Assembly (NCBI RefSeq): GCF_900114495.1
Contig: NZ_FOZI01000002.1
Coordinates: forward strand, 372,001 to 436,000
From: Dyella sp. OK004
GTDB lineage: Bacteria > Pseudomonadota > Gammaproteobacteria > Xanthomonadales > Rhodanobacteraceae
Length of the DNA: 64,000 bases
Direction of reading: 5' to 3'
In this document: piece after piece, positions 16,952 through 26,968 of the stretch
Numbering within the stretch: position 1 is the stretch's first letter
How the letters are laid out: each line of letters starts with the position of its first letter
Notes under the pieces: model-generated
What the model saw: the letters and a program-made list of their open reading frames with translations, nothing else
Told to the model about the DNA's origin: nothing
Database searches by the model: none
Made by a program: the position numbers and the translations under genes

Positions 16952-19051
16952 ATGTCCCGCCGACTCCTCGTTACCAACGCCCTGCCCTACGCCAACGGCC
17001 CCCTGCACCTCGGCCACATGCTGGGCTACATCCAGGCCGACATCTGGGTGCGGGCGCAGCGTATGCAAGGCAACGAGACCTTCTACGTCTGCGCCGACGA
17101 CGCGCACGGCACGCCGATCATGCTGGCGGCGGAAAAGGCTGGGCTGGAACCAGAGGCCTACATCGATGGCATCCGTGTCGGACACGAGACGGATTTCGCC
17201 GCGTTCGGCGTGACCTTCGACCACTACCACTCCACCCATTCGGAAGAGAACCGCACGCTGGCCTCGCTGATCTATACGCGCCTGCGCGACGGCGGCTATA
17301 TCGCGCGCCGCGATATCCAGCAGCTGTTCGATCCCGAAAAGCAGATGTTCCTGCCGGACCGCTATATCAAAGGCGTCTGCCCCAACTGCGGCACGCCGGA
17401 CCAGTACGGCGACAACTGCGAAAACTGCGGTGCCACCTACGCGCCCACCGATCTGATCAACCCGTATTCGGTGATGTCCGGCGCCACACCGGTGCTGCGC
17501 GATTCCGAGCACTACTTCTTCGAACTGGGCAAGTTTGAGCAGCTTTTGCGCGACTGGTTCGCCGGCAAACTGACCGGCGGCGCACCGGTAGCCAACAGCG
17601 GCGTCGTCGCCAAGCTGCGCGAGTGGCTGGACGGTGGCCTGAAAGATTGGGACATCTCGCGCGACGCACCCTACTTCGGCTTTCCCATCCCGGATGCGCC
17701 GGGCAAGTTCTTCTATGTGTGGCTGGACGCGCCGGTAGGTTACCTCGCCAGCTTCAAGGCCCTGTGCGACAAGATCGGCATCCGCTTCGAGGATTTCCTC
17801 GCGCCGGACAGCAAGGCCGAGATGCATCACTTCATCGGCAAGGACATCATCAATTTCCACGGTCTGTTCTGGCCGGCGATGCTGCACGGCGCGAACTTCC
17901 GCACGCCGACGGCACTGCACGTCAATGGCTACCTGACGGTGAACGGCGCGAAGATGTCCAAATCGCGCGGCACCTTTATCAAGGCCCGCACCTATCTGGA
18001 TGCCGGACTGCATCCGGAATTCCTGCGCTACTACTTCGCCACCATGCTCAGCGACACGCCGGTGGACGTGGACCTCGACCTCAAGTCGTTCGAGGAGCGT
18101 GTTAACTCACATCTGGTCGGCAAGTGGGTGAACATCGCCAGCCGCACCGCAGGCTTTGTGCAGAAGTTCTTCGACGGTCGCCTTGCACCAGCATTCGGCG
18201 AGGAAGAAGCCGAACTGTGGCGCGTGCTGGTCTCGCACTACGGTGACGTACCTGTGTTGTACCGCGACGGCGAGTTCGCCGAGGTCATGCGCAAGTTCGT
18301 CCTGATGGCGGACCTGGTGAATGGCCATATCGCCGCCAAGGCACCGTGGGCGATCGCCAAAGACAATACCCGCCGCGAAGAACTGCACCAGGTCTGCTCG
18401 TTCGCGCTGGCTGCATTTCGTCTGCTCGCCGGCGTACTCAAGCCAGTGCTGCCGGCCACGGTGGCCGCCGCGGAGCAGTTCCTCGCAGCGCCAATCACCG
18501 GCTTCGAGGATGCGCGTGCCGAGCTGCACAGCCACACCGTCAATGCGTTCGAGCCCCTGCTCGCCCGCATCGACCCCAAGCACATCGAGGCGATGGTCGA
18601 GGCTTCGAAGGAGTCGCTCGGCGCCCCTGTCGCCGAGAGCAAACTCGCGCCAGCCAAGAAACCGAAGGAACCCAGCAAGACCATGAGTGAGATCAGCAAC
18701 ATTGCCGTCGACGGCGCCGCCATCATCGGTATCGACGACTTCGCCAGGCTCGACCTGCGCATTGGCAAGGTCACCGCCTGTGAATTCGTGGACGGCTCCG
18801 ACAAACTGCTGCGCTTCGAACTCGATGCGGGTCAGCTCGGCACTCGCCAGATATTCTCCGGCATCCGCGCCGCCTACGGCGAGCCGGAGAAGCTAATCGG
18901 CCGCAACGTGGTGTTCATCGCCAATCTCGCACCGCGAAAAATGCGCTTTGGTCTTTCCGAAGGCATGATCCTTTCCGCCGGCGACGGCGGCAGCGATCTG
19001 TTCCTGCTGGATGCGGACCAGGGAGCGAAGCCGGGCGCGACGGTTCGCTGA
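16952..19051 (+). CDS. metG: Methionyl-tRNA synthetase
   Basis: Charges tRNA-Met. A full-length 699-residue class I synthetase: HIGH-type motif in PYANGPLHLGHM (about 13-24), a zinc knuckle with two CxxC pairs (CPNCGTPDQYGDNCENCG) near residue 145, the KMSKSRGTF loop near residue 332, and a C-terminal tRNA-binding/dimerisation domain (DFARLDLRIGKV onward) from about residue 590, preceded by a Lys/Pro-rich linker. It is followed 27 bp later by rnfB. There is no T-box, as expected for a proteobacterium. Confidence 0.98.
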   Translation: MSRRLLVTNALPYANGPLHLGHMLGYIQADIWVRAQRMQGNETFYVCADDAHGTPIMLAAEKAGLEPEAYIDGIRVGHETDFAAFGVTFDHYHSTHSEENRTLASLIYTRLRDGGYIARRDIQQLFDPEKQMFLPDRYIKGVCPNCGTPDQYGDNCENCGATYAPTDLINPYSVMSGATPVLRDSEHYFFELGKFEQLLRDWFAGKLTGGAPVANSGVVAKLREWLDGGLKDWDISRDAPYFGFPIPDAPGKFFYVWLDAPVGYLASFKALCDKIGIRFEDFLAPDSKAEMHHFIGKDIINFHGLFWPAMLHGANFRTPTALHVNGYLTVNGAKMSKSRGTFIKARTYLDAGLHPEFLRYYFATMLSDTPVDVDLDLKSFEERVNSHLVGKWVNIASRTAGFVQKFFDGRLAPAFGEEEAELWRVLVSHYGDVPVLYRDGEFAEVMRKFVLMADLVNGHIAAKAPWAIAKDNTRREELHQVCSFALAAFRLLAGVLKPVLPATVAAAEQFLAAPITGFEDARAELHSHTVNAFEPLLARIDPKHIEAMVEASKESLGAPVAESKLAPAKKPKEPSKTMSEISNIAVDGAAIIGIDDFARLDLRIGKVTACEFVDGSDKLLRFELDAGQLGTRQIFSGIRAAYGEPEKLIGRNVVFIANLAPRKMRFGLSEGMILSAGDGGSDLFLLDADQGAKPGATVR

Positions 19052-19078
19052 AGCCAGCGCGCCGCCGCCTACGGAGTT

Positions 19079-19687
19079 ATGAGCACCCTCGCTGATCGCA
19101 TTGATGCCCTGCTGCCGCAGACGCAGTGCGAGCAATGCGGCTATCACGGCTGCCGCCCCTATGCGGAGGCGATCGCGCGCGGCGAAGCTGAGATCAATCA
19201 ATGCCCGCCCGGCGGTGCCGCAGGCATCGCCAAGCTGGCTGCGCTGCTGGAGCGCGCGACGCTGCCGCTCAACCTTGAGCATGGCGTGGAAAAGCCACGC
19301 ACGCTGGCGCGCATCATCGAGGCCGATTGCATCGGCTGCACCAAGTGCACCCAGGTCTGTCCGGTGGACGCCATCGTGGGCGCGGCCAAACTGATGCACA
19401 CCGTCATCAGCGACGACTGCACCGGCTGCGAACTTTGCGTACCGGCCTGCCCGGTGGATTGCATCGTGCTGGAGCCGATGCCTCTCGCACAGGTTGAAGA
19501 CATGGCGCATGCCGACGCGGCGCGCCAGCACTTTCAACGCCGCGAAGCTCGGCTCGCGCACGAGCAAGCGCAACGCGAACAAGAACTGACGGCGCGCAAG
19601 GCGCAGGTAGGCGCGGCGATCAGTGAGAATCCGGTGCTGGCCGCGCTGGCCCGCGCCAAAGCCAAACAGCAGGGACCCAAACCGTGA
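19079..19687 (+). CDS. rnfB: RnfB-like iron-sulfur protein without membrane anchor
   Basis: Electron-transfer protein resembling the RnfB subunit of the Rnf/Rsx complex. The 202 residues begin with the RnfB four-cysteine cluster domain (CEQCGYHGC...CPPGG) and continue with two 4Fe-4S motifs, [14 protein letters not shown] and [14 protein letters not shown]. The hydrophobic N-terminal helix of canonical RnfB is missing, and no rnfA, C, D, G or E gene is adjacent, so it may act as a soluble ferredoxin-like carrier. GGAG precedes ATG 19079. It overlaps nth (GTGA), a pairing that echoes the rnf-nth order of E. coli. Confidence 0.88.
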   Translation: MSTLADRIDALLPQTQCEQCGYHGCRPYAEAIARGEAEINQCPPGGAAGIAKLAALLERATLPLNLEHGVEKPRTLARIIEADCIGCTKCTQVCPVDAIVGAAKLMHTVISDDCTGCELCVPACPVDCIVLEPMPLAQVEDMAHADAARQHFQRREARLAHEQAQREQELTARKAQVGAAISENPVLAALARAKAKQQGPKP

Positions 19688-20322
19688 AGCGAGCCGACGT
19701 CGTCGAGCTGTTTTCCCGCCTGCGCGAAATCGATCCGCATCCCACCACGGAGCTGGACTACTCCACGCCGTTCGAACTGCTGGTTGCCGTGGTGCTGTCG
19801 GCGCAGGCGACCGATGTCGGCGTCAACAAGGCCACCAAGAAACTCTTTCCTGTCGCCAATACGCCTCAGGCCATGCTGGATCTGGGCGAAGAGAAGCTGA
19901 AGGGCTACATCAGCACCATTGGTCTGTTCAACGGCAAAGCCAAGAACGTGATCGCGCTATCCCGCATCCTGGTCGAGCAGTACGACAGCGAGGTGCCGCG
20001 CACGCGGGAAGCACTGGAGGCATTGCCGGGCGTGGGCCGCAAGACGGCCAACGTGGTACTCAACACCGCCTTCGGGCACGCGACCATTGCGGTAGATACC
20101 CATATCTTCCGCGTCTCGAACCGCACCGGCCTTGCTCCAGGCAAAGACGTGCGCGCGGTGGAAGACAAGCTAGAGAAGGTCGTACCGGCCGAGTTCAAGC
20201 AGGACGCCCATCATTGGCTGATCCTGCATGGCCGCTACGTGTGCAAGGCGCGCAAGCCTGACTGCCCGCAGTGCGTCATCCGCGACTTGTGTCGTTACAA
20301 GGACAAGACGGTCGCGGACTGA
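19684..20322 (+). CDS. nth: Endonuclease III
   Basis: Bifunctional DNA glycosylase/AP-lyase for oxidised pyrimidines. The 212 residues show the helix-hairpin-helix [13 protein letters not shown] with the catalytic Lys region upstream (LSAQATD), the catalytic Asp in [11 protein letters not shown], and the C-terminal 4Fe-4S cluster C-x6-C-x2-C-x5-C ([17 protein letters not shown]). The start is GTG at 19684, overlapping the rnfB stop. A repeat hairpin and a strong terminator follow. Confidence 0.97.
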   Translation: MKRADVVELFSRLREIDPHPTTELDYSTPFELLVAVVLSAQATDVGVNKATKKLFPVANTPQAMLDLGEEKLKGYISTIGLFNGKAKNVIALSRILVEQYDSEVPRTREALEALPGVGRKTANVVLNTAFGHATIAVDTHIFRVSNRTGLAPGKDVRAVEDKLEKVVPAEFKQDAHHWLILHGRYVCKARKPDCPQCVIRDLCRYKDKTVAD

Positions 20323-20339
20323 TAGCGGACGGCATCTGC

Positions 20340-20370
20340 TGTAGGAGCGCGCACAGGGTGCGCTCCTACA
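20340..20370. repeat. TGTAGGAGCGC palindromic repeat, copy 2
   Basis: Arms TGTAGGAGCGC (20340-20350) and GCGCTCCTACA (20360-20370) with a 9-base loop, 17 bp after the nth stop. Same family as copies at 4449, 27804 and 49005. Confidence 0.85.
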
Positions 20371-20400
20371 GGTTGCGTTTTCCAAACCCAGAAAAGCAAA

Positions 20401-20426
20401 ACGGCGGGCTAAGCCCGCCGTTTTTC
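20401..20426. terminator. Bidirectional rho-independent terminator
   Basis: ACGGCGGGC-TAA-GCCCGCCGT stem with a T-run on the plus side and an A-rich run on the other side, serving convergent nth and the phosphate porin gene. Confidence 0.92.
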
Positions 20427-20463
20427 CGTCCTTGGGTCGAACTCCCTTCCGATAACCGTGAAA

Positions 20464-21849
20464 TCAGTAGGACAGGAGGCCCCAAAAGCCGATTTCGTTG
20501 GTCTTGTACTGGAACGCCTTGATCGGGCCTTCCAGCTTGTCGTACTTCCACGCGAACGCCAGGCGCAGGTTCTTCAGCACGTCGTAGGAGACGCCGGCGT
20601 TGTAGTAGGTGTCCTTCAGCTTGTTCTGCGGACCGGTGAGGCCCCAGTACTTGTAGTCCACGCGGTCGTAACGAGCGAACACAGCCCACTGCGGCATGAA
20701 GGTCCAGTCGCCGAACAGCGAGTAACCATTGGCCTTGTCGCGCACCGCGGCCGGACCCGGCAGCGGACCAGCGATCTTCAGCACGTCGTCCCAGTTCTTC
20801 GCGGTGAAGTACTCGGCACCCACGCCGAAGGTCTTGTCGCGGTAGGCCACCAAGGCGTCGCCACGGGTAGCGTTCTGGGTCGGCGCACCGTTCTGCACCT
20901 TGTTGCCGCGCTTGCCGTCGTAACCGCCCACGGCGATGACCATCTGCTCGATCGGCGAGTAGCCGAAACGGCCTTCGACATCGATGCCGTTGGAGCGCGA
21001 CGGGTTCTTGTAGCCGCGACCGGTGACGGCCGACAGCTGGTAGTTGATGGAGTTGTCGCCGGTGGTGGCACCCAGTGCATGGATACCCCAGTCGGACGAG
21101 TTGCCGAACGAGCCCACACCCTGCGCGGCGGTACCTGCGGTGCCGCGGCCGCCATCGATCGAGCGGTCGGTGATGGTGTTCTCGAGGAAGCGGTAGCCGT
21201 ACCACTTCTCGACGAACGGAATCCACGGCATGTCAGCCGCACCGAAGCGCACGGCGAAGAGCGGATCGAACGTGCCCTGCACGTAGGCCTTCTTCACGAA
21301 CAGGCTGGTCTGGCCCAGCGTCGACTGATAGTTGAAGTCGGTGGTGAGGTTGGCAGACCACACATCGTCGAACTTGTGGTCGACGACCAGGTAGAAGCGC
21401 TTGACGTCGAAACCGGTGCCATTGGTCGAGCCATGGCCGTCCTTCTTCACGAAGCCACCGGTCTTGCCGGCTTCCTTGTGATTGACGTCGGTCATGTCGA
21501 AGAACATGGTGGCGCCGATCTTGGTGTTGTTGACCAGCTTGTCGTACGTGGCGACCTTCTTGTCGGAGACAGCCTGTGCCTTCTGCACGGCTTCGACATT
21601 CTGGCCGGTGCTGACGTTGATGTCAGACTGCGCATCCGTGCGCTCCTCCAGCGACGCCACCTTGGCCTGCAGCTCGGCGAGCTGGGCCTTCAGCAACTCG
21701 ATCTCGGCATTCTTGGACGCCGACGAATCCTGGCTGGTGGTCGTCTGCTTGTGGGTCGCCTTGGCTTTCGTCGCCGGCTCGGCAGCAACGTGGAAGCTGG
21801 CTACGCCCAAACCGGCAGCAATCGCCACCGCGAGCAACTTGGAACGCAT
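20464..21849 (-). CDS. Phosphate-selective porin (OprO/OprP family)
   Basis: Outer-membrane trimeric porin for phosphate or polyphosphate uptake under starvation. ATG 21849, preceded by GGAGAAC, gives 461 residues: signal peptide ending SFHVAAEP, then an N-terminal coiled coil (IELLKAQLAELQAKVASLEER, about 50-70), then a beta-rich barrel ending in the aromatic-rich GFWGLLSY. The C-terminal Tyr fits recognition by the barrel-assembly machinery. The nearby pst operon and a candidate Pho box 116 bp upstream support phosphate as ligand; residues of the phosphate-specific arginine ladder were not checked. Confidence 0.88.
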   Translation of the reverse strand: MRSKLLAVAIAAGLGVASFHVAAEPATKAKATHKQTTTSQDSSASKNAEIELLKAQLAELQAKVASLEERTDAQSDINVSTGQNVEAVQKAQAVSDKKVATYDKLVNNTKIGATMFFDMTDVNHKEAGKTGGFVKKDGHGSTNGTGFDVKRFYLVVDHKFDDVWSANLTTDFNYQSTLGQTSLFVKKAYVQGTFDPLFAVRFGAADMPWIPFVEKWYGYRFLENTITDRSIDGGRGTAGTAAQGVGSFGNSSDWGIHALGATTGDNSINYQLSAVTGRGYKNPSRSNGIDVEGRFGYSPIEQMVIAVGGYDGKRGNKVQNGAPTQNATRGDALVAYRDKTFGVGAEYFTAKNWDDVLKIAGPLPGPAAVRDKANGYSLFGDWTFMPQWAVFARYDRVDYKYWGLTGPQNKLKDTYYNAGVSYDVLKNLRLAFAWKYDKLEGPIKAFQYKTNEIGFWGLLSY

Positions 21850-21964
21850 GGATGTTCTCCGCATGTTGGTAGGAATCACCTGGACCGCCCCCTAGATCAG
21901 TCTGGCGCCCAGTAGGAACGGGTCGCAGAATGCGGTCGCCTGTTTACGATTCCGTGCTGTTTGC

Positions 21965-21982
21965 GTGACAAAATGAAGACAG
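21965..21982 (-). promoter_or_regulatory. Candidate Pho box upstream of phosphate porin gene
   Basis: On the minus strand CTGTCTTCATTTTGTCAC matches the two 7-base half-sites CTGTCAT/CTGTCAC of the PhoB consensus with the correct 11-base phase. It lies 116 bp upstream of the porin start. Confidence 0.65.
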
Positions 21983-22100
21983 CCACACCATCAACTGCAA
22001 CATTCGCTTCGGCCAGGCGCGCCTCCGAACCCGTGCGTACGGGCGCCTACGGGGCCTCCCAGGTTCGCTGGGGATGCGAAACGGCTGATATGCTTCTCTA

Positions 22101-22760
22101 ATGGAGAATCTCAGCAACAGCATGGCCAGCCGCATGGCCGAGCGCTTTCGCGGCTTTCTGCCGGTGGTCGTGGATGTGGAAACCGGCGGCTTCGACGCCG
22201 AGCGCGACGCCCTGCTGGAAATCGCCGCCGTCACCCTGGACATGGATGCCGAAGGCTATCTGCGCCCTCGGCCGGCCGTTGCGGCTCATGTAGAGCCCTT
22301 TCCGGGCGCCAATATCGATCCCCGCGCGCTAGAGATCACCGGCATCGATCCGGACAATCCGCTGCGCGGCGCCCTCGCCGAACGCCTGGCGCTGGACCAC
22401 GTCTTCAAGGCGGTGCGTGAGTCGATGCGCGACAACGATTGCCAGCGCGCCGTCCTGGTCGGCCATAACGCGGCATTCGACCTGGGCTTCGTCAATGCGG
22501 CCGTGCGCCGGGTCGGACACAAGCGCAATCCGTTCCACCCCTTCAGCTGTTTCGACACGGCCACCCTGGGCGGGCTGGCCTATGGGCAGACCGTGCTCAG
22601 CAAGTCGGTGCAGGCGGCCGGGCACGTGTTCGATACGCGCGAAGCGCACTCCGCTATCTATGATGCCGAGCGCACCGCCGAATTGTTCTGCACCATCGTC
22701 AATCGCTGGCGCCGGCTGGAGACGTTCGAGCGCGAGCACATCGGGCTGGATGTGCTCTAA
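22101..22760 (+). CDS. rnt: Ribonuclease T
   Basis: DEDDh 3'-5' exoribonuclease that trims tRNA and other stable RNA 3' ends. The 219 residues show Exo I VVDVETGG, Exo [12 protein letters not shown], and Exo [17 protein letters not shown] with its His and Asp. The basic surface patch is consistent with RKNPFHPF-type RNase T stretches. The start ATG 22101 has no ribosome-binding site; a TATGCT box ends 6 bp before it, so the mRNA may be leaderless (ATG 22122 or 22134 are alternatives). It sits between two phosphate genes without obvious functional reason. Confidence 0.93.
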   Translation: MENLSNSMASRMAERFRGFLPVVVDVETGGFDAERDALLEIAAVTLDMDAEGYLRPRPAVAAHVEPFPGANIDPRALEITGIDPDNPLRGALAERLALDHVFKAVRESMRDNDCQRAVLVGHNAAFDLGFVNAAVRRVGHKRNPFHPFSCFDTATLGGLAYGQTVLSKSVQAAGHVFDTREAHSAIYDAERTAELFCTIVNRWRRLETFEREHIGLDVL

Positions 22761-22923
22761 AGGCCTGGGTACCGGGGCGCAAGCCCGCTCATCGCGAAAT
22801 ACTGAAGGCCACGCCGCACCTGCGGCAGCTTCACCTATGTATGCCGCAAGCTTACGGCCAGCCTACAAATTTTGGCCCGCGCCGCTCGCCCGCGCCCGGC
22901 TCTCCATGACAAGTTCGTTCGAA

Positions 22924-22941
22924 TTGTCATCTATCTGAAAC
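22924..22941 (+). promoter_or_regulatory. Candidate Pho box upstream of pstS
   Basis: TTGTCATCTATCTGAAAC matches CTGTCAT-N4-CTGTCAC with a strong first half-site and a weaker second. An inverted ATGACAAG lies just upstream (22906-22913), so PhoB may also contact the other strand. The rest of the 267-bp gap 22761-23027 holds no gene. Confidence 0.6.
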
Positions 22942-23027
22942 ATTCAACTCATTTCATTGCAACACGGCACGCATGAAATAGGGAGCGGGCGGGAATCCCC
23001 CGAAACCCTTATCACTAAGGAGTCACC

Positions 23028-24062
23028 GTGTTGACCTCAACCAAATCTCTGTCTCGCATCGGCACGACTGCGGTGTTCGCCGCTGCGTCGTTGTTCGGCA
23101 TGTCGGCCCACGCCACAGATATCACGGGCGCCGGTTCGAGCTTCGTCTACCCGGTGCTCTCGAAGTGGTCCGCCGCTTACGCCGAAAAGACCGGCAACAA
23201 GCTCAACTACCAGTCCGTGGGCTCGGGCGCCGGCGTAGCGCAGATCAAGGAAGGCACCATCGACTTCGGCGCCACTGACGCGCCCCTCAAGGCCGAAGAC
23301 CTTGAGAAGTTCGGCCTGGGCCAGTTCCCGGTCGTGGTCGGCGGCATCGTGCCGGTGATCAACATCAGCGGCATCGACGCCGGCAAGCTGAAGCTGGACG
23401 GCACCACCCTGGCCGACATCTTCCTCGGCAAGATCACCAACTGGAACGACCCCAAGATCGCCGCGCTGAATGCGGGTCTGGCCCTGCCGGCCGGCAAGAT
23501 CACCGTGGTGCATCGTTCCGACGGTTCGGGCACCTCGTTCAACTTCACCAACTTCCTGTCCAAGGTGAACAAGGACTGGGCCGACAAGGTCAAGTTCGGC
23601 ACCGCCGTGGAATGGCCGACCGGCGTGGGCGGCAAGGGCAATGAAGGCGTGTCGCAGTACGTGAAGCAGATCAAGGGTTCGATAGGCTACGTCGAATACG
23701 CCTATGCCGTGAAGAACAAGATCAGCTGGGTCGACATGAAGAACGCCGCCGGCAACTTCATCTCGCCGAGCGCCGAAGCCTTCGCCGCTGCCGCCGCCAC
23801 CGCGGACTGGACCAGCGCCAAGGACTTCAACGTGATCATGACGAATGCGTCGGGCGCGCAGGCGTGGCCGATCACCGCCACCACCTGGGTGGTGATGTAC
23901 AAGAAGCCGAAGAACGCCGAGCACACCAAGGTGACCTTCGACTTCTTCAAGTGGGCGCTCGAGAACGGCCAGCAGCAGGCGGCCTCGCTCGACTACGTCG
24001 CCCTGCCGGACACCCTGGTCAAGAAGATCGAGGCGTACTGGGGCTCCGAGTACAAGCACTAA
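23028..24062 (+). CDS. pstS: Phosphate ABC transporter, periplasmic binding protein PstS
   Basis: High-affinity phosphate receptor. GTG 23028 follows AAGGAG and gives 344 residues with a signal peptide ending MSAHATDITG. Phosphate-contacting loops typical of PstS are visible: GAGSSFVYPV, SVGSGAGVAQI, DFGATDAPL, and RSDGSGTSFNFT. It is the first gene of pstS-pstC-pstA-pstB-phoU, but a 185-bp gap with a hairpin separates it from pstC, which would fit the usual excess of binding protein over permease. Confidence 0.97.
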   Translation: MLTSTKSLSRIGTTAVFAAASLFGMSAHATDITGAGSSFVYPVLSKWSAAYAEKTGNKLNYQSVGSGAGVAQIKEGTIDFGATDAPLKAEDLEKFGLGQFPVVVGGIVPVINISGIDAGKLKLDGTTLADIFLGKITNWNDPKIAALNAGLALPAGKITVVHRSDGSGTSFNFTNFLSKVNKDWADKVKFGTAVEWPTGVGGKGNEGVSQYVKQIKGSIGYVEYAYAVKNKISWVDMKNAAGNFISPSAEAFAAAAATADWTSAKDFNVIMTNASGAQAWPITATTWVVMYKKPKNAEHTKVTFDFFKWALENGQQQAASLDYVALPDTLVKKIEAYWGSEYKH

Positions 24063-24129
24063 GGACAGCACCGCGGCCGCGCTCGTCGAGGGCGGCCGCC
24101 TCCGGCACGGAGGCTGGGGTATGACCCGG

Positions 24130-24156
24130 GCCGCCCCTCTCAAAAGGATGGGCGGC
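24130..24156 (+). promoter_or_regulatory. Stem-loop between pstS and pstC
   Basis: GCCGCCC (24130-24136) pairs with GGGCGGC (24150-24156), followed by TTGTTGCTG, in the 185-bp pstS-pstC gap. A second GC-rich inverted repeat (CGGCCGC arms) lies at about 24072-24100. Partial termination or 3' end protection of pstS mRNA is the likely role. Confidence 0.5.
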
Positions 24157-24247
24157 TTGTTGCTGAAAGGCGTTTCGTACGCCCGAATACCGACCGGACA
24201 GGCCCTCGCGCCGGCCGGATCCGCTGACACCTGAGGGATCGAATCAC

Positions 24248-25279
24248 ATGCAAGCGAACGAGGCTGCCACAGCGCCTGCCATCGCCCAGGAACAACGCGC
24301 CCATCGCGATGCGCGCGACGACCGGCTATTCAGCTGGTTGCTCATGGGCTGCGCCCTGCTGGTGCTGGTCTGCCTGATCGGCGCCGCTGGCGCCACGCTA
24401 TGGGGCGGTCGCGATGCCTTCGCCACATTCGGCTGGCGCTTCCTGACCAGCGCCGAGTGGAACCCGACCGACGACGTCTACGGCGCCCTGGTGCCCGTCT
24501 TCGGCACCATCATCACCTCTTTCATTGCGCTGCTGATCGCCGTACCGGTGAGCTTCGGCATCGCGCTGTACCTGTCGGAAGTGGCTCCGCCGTGGCTGCG
24601 CACGCCGGTGGCCTCGGCTATCGAACTGCTGGCCGGCATTCCTTCGATCATCTACGGCATGTGGGGCTTGTTCGTCTTCGTGCCGTTCTTCTCCGACCAC
24701 ATCAAGCCTTTGCTGATCCGCTACCTCGGCAGGGAGGCAGGCGACACGCCAGGCACGGAGCATGTCTCCTGGATCGCCCAGCACCTGCCCTTCATGGGCA
24801 AGCTGTTCAACAGCGAAAACCTCTTCGGCGGCAGCGTGCTCACCGCGGGCATCGTGCTAGCGGTGATGATCATCCCGTTCATTTCCTCGGTGATGCGCGA
24901 GGTGTTCCAGACGGTGCCGACGCGACTCAAGGAGTCGGCCTATGCGCTGGGCTCCAGCACGTGGGAAGTCTCCTGGGATATCGTGCTGCCGTATACGCGC
25001 ACCGCGGTGATCGGCGGCGTTTTCCTCGGCCTGGGCCGCGCACTCGGCGAGACCATGGCGGTGACCTTCATCATCGGCAACAAGATGCAGCTGTCGCCGT
25101 CGCTGCTCGATCCGGGCGCCTCCATCGCATCGACCATCGCCAACCAGTTCGGTGAGGCGGGGGGCCTGCAAAAATCCTCGCTGATGGCGCTGGCCTTCCT
25201 GTTGTTCGTGGTGACCTTCATCGTGTTGCTGATCGCGCGCCTGATGCTGCGCCGCCTGGCCCAGAAGGAAGGCCGCTGA
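24248..25279 (+). CDS. pstC: Phosphate ABC transporter permease PstC
   Basis: Inner-membrane permease subunit, 343 residues with about six hydrophobic helices. The permease EAA-type loop reads SAYALGSSTWEVSWDIVLP, followed by GLGRALGETMAVTFIIGN, a PstC signature. The N-terminal ~30 residues are hydrophilic and cytoplasmic. The stop overlaps the pstA start (TGATG). Confidence 0.97.
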   Translation: MQANEAATAPAIAQEQRAHRDARDDRLFSWLLMGCALLVLVCLIGAAGATLWGGRDAFATFGWRFLTSAEWNPTDDVYGALVPVFGTIITSFIALLIAVPVSFGIALYLSEVAPPWLRTPVASAIELLAGIPSIIYGMWGLFVFVPFFSDHIKPLLIRYLGREAGDTPGTEHVSWIAQHLPFMGKLFNSENLFGGSVLTAGIVLAVMIIPFISSVMREVFQTVPTRLKESAYALGSSTWEVSWDIVLPYTRTAVIGGVFLGLGRALGETMAVTFIIGNKMQLSPSLLDPGASIASTIANQFGEAGGLQKSSLMALAFLLFVVTFIVLLIARLMLRRLAQKEGR

Positions 25280-26151
25280 TGAACAACGACACGCTCTATT
25301 TGCGCCGCCGCATCACCAACGCGCTCGCGCTCGGCCTCAGCACCTTCGCCACCCTGATCGGCCTCGCCTTCCTGGCGTGGATCCTGTGGGAAACCCTGCG
25401 GCAGGGCGTCTCCGCGATCAACCTCAATCTGTTCACCAAGATCACCGCCTACGGCGAGGATGGCGGCCTGCTCAACGCGATGGTCGGCAGCCTGGTGATC
25501 AACTTCATCGGCATCGGCATCGCCACGCCGATCGGCGTGCTGGCGGGTACGTGGCTGGCCGAGTACGCCAACCGCACCAAGCTGGGCGAGACGATCCGCT
25601 TCCTCAACGACATCCTGCTGTCGGCGCCGTCGATCGTGCTTGGCATGTTCGTTTACACCATCGTGGTGCTGCCGTCCAAGACGCTCACTGACGGTTCCAC
25701 CACGTATTCGGGACTCGCCGGCGGCATCGCGCTGGCCTTGATCGCCCTACCGGTGATCGTGCGCACCACCGACGAAATGCTGCGTCTGGTGCCTTCCACG
25801 CTGCGCGAAGCCGCGCTGTCGCTGGGCGTGCCGCAGTGGAAGCTGACCATGCAGGTGCTGATGCGCTCGGCGCGCTCGGGCATCATCACCGGCATCCTGC
25901 TTGCACTGGCGCGCATCAGTGGCGAAACGGCGCCGCTGCTGTTCACCGCATTCGGCAATCTCTATACGACCGTCAATCCGATGGACAAGATGGCCAGCCT
26001 GCCCCAGGTCATCTACGAGTACGCCAACCAGGCTGGCGACAGCATCCATGCACTCGCCTGGGCCGGCGCCTTCATCATCACGATGTTCGTGCTGATCCTG
26101 AGCCTGCTCGCCCGCTTGATCCTTTCTCGCAACAAGGTGTCCCATGACTGA
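25279..26151 (+). CDS. pstA: Phosphate ABC transporter permease PstA
   Basis: Second permease subunit, 290 residues with about six helices. The EAA loop is [20 protein letters not shown], followed by [17 protein letters not shown], diagnostic of PstA. It shares bases with both neighbours: TGATG with pstC and an 8-base overlap with pstB, so all three are translationally linked. Confidence 0.97.
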   Translation: MNNDTLYLRRRITNALALGLSTFATLIGLAFLAWILWETLRQGVSAINLNLFTKITAYGEDGGLLNAMVGSLVINFIGIGIATPIGVLAGTWLAEYANRTKLGETIRFLNDILLSAPSIVLGMFVYTIVVLPSKTLTDGSTTYSGLAGGIALALIALPVIVRTTDEMLRLVPSTLREAALSLGVPQWKLTMQVLMRSARSGIITGILLALARISGETAPLLFTAFGNLYTTVNPMDKMASLPQVIYEYANQAGDSIHALAWAGAFIITMFVLILSLLARLILSRNKVSHD

Positions 26152-26959
26152 GTCCGCCGCCGCAGGCATCCACCCGCAGGCCACGGCCGCGTCTGCCCCC
26201 ATCGCGCCGACCAAGATCCAGGTGCGCGACCTGCACTTCTATTACAACGGGTTCCATGCGCTGAAAGGCATCAACATGGACATCCCGGAGAAGAAGGTCA
26301 CTGCGATCATCGGCCCCTCCGGTTGCGGCAAGTCCACCCTGCTGCGCATCTTCAACCGCATCTACGCGATCTACCCGAAGCTGGAAGCCAAGGGCGAGAT
26401 CATCCTGGACGAAGAGAACATCCTCGACACGCGCTACTCGATGAACAAGTTGCGCAGCAAGGTTGGCATGGTGTTCCAGAAGCCGGTGCCGTTCCCGATG
26501 ACCATCTTCGAGAACGTAGCCTACGGCATCCGCCATCACGAGCGCCTGTCGCGCGCCGACATGGATATCCGTGTGGAGCAGGCGCTGCGTAGCGCCGCCC
26601 TGTGGGACGAAGTGAAGGACAAGCTCAAGCAGAATGCGCTCGGTCTTTCCGGTGGCCAGCAGCAGCGCCTGTGCATTGCGCGCGGCATCGCGCTGAAGCC
26701 CGAAGTGCTGCTGCTCGACGAGCCGACCTCGGCGCTGGACCCGATCGCCACCAGCCGCATCGAGCAGCTGGTGGAAGAGCTGAAAAGCGAGTACACCATC
26801 GTCATCGTCACCCACAACATGCAGCAGGCGGCGCGCTGTTCCGACCTCACTGCCTTCATGTACCTGGGCGAGCTGATCGAGTTCGACCGTACCGAACAGA
26901 TCTTCACCAAGCCGAGCAAGAAGCAGACCGAGGATTACATCACCGGGCGCTTCGGCTAA
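26144..26959 (+). CDS. pstB: Phosphate ABC transporter ATPase PstB
   Basis: ATP-hydrolysing subunit, 271 residues. Walker [10 protein letters not shown], signature LSGGQQQR, Walker [14 protein letters not shown] and the switch His in VTHNMQQ are all intact. The [19 protein letters not shown] insertion is typical of PstB. An N-terminal extension of about 20 residues is rich in Ala and is probably unstructured. Confidence 0.98.
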   Translation: MTESAAAGIHPQATAASAPIAPTKIQVRDLHFYYNGFHALKGINMDIPEKKVTAIIGPSGCGKSTLLRIFNRIYAIYPKLEAKGEIILDEENILDTRYSMNKLRSKVGMVFQKPVPFPMTIFENVAYGIRHHERLSRADMDIRVEQALRSAALWDEVKDKLKQNALGLSGGQQQRLCIARGIALKPEVLLLDEPTSALDPIATSRIEQLVEELKSEYTIVIVTHNMQQAARCSDLTAFMYLGELIEFDRTEQIFTKPSKKQTEDYITGRFG

Positions 26960-26968
26960 ACATTTTTG

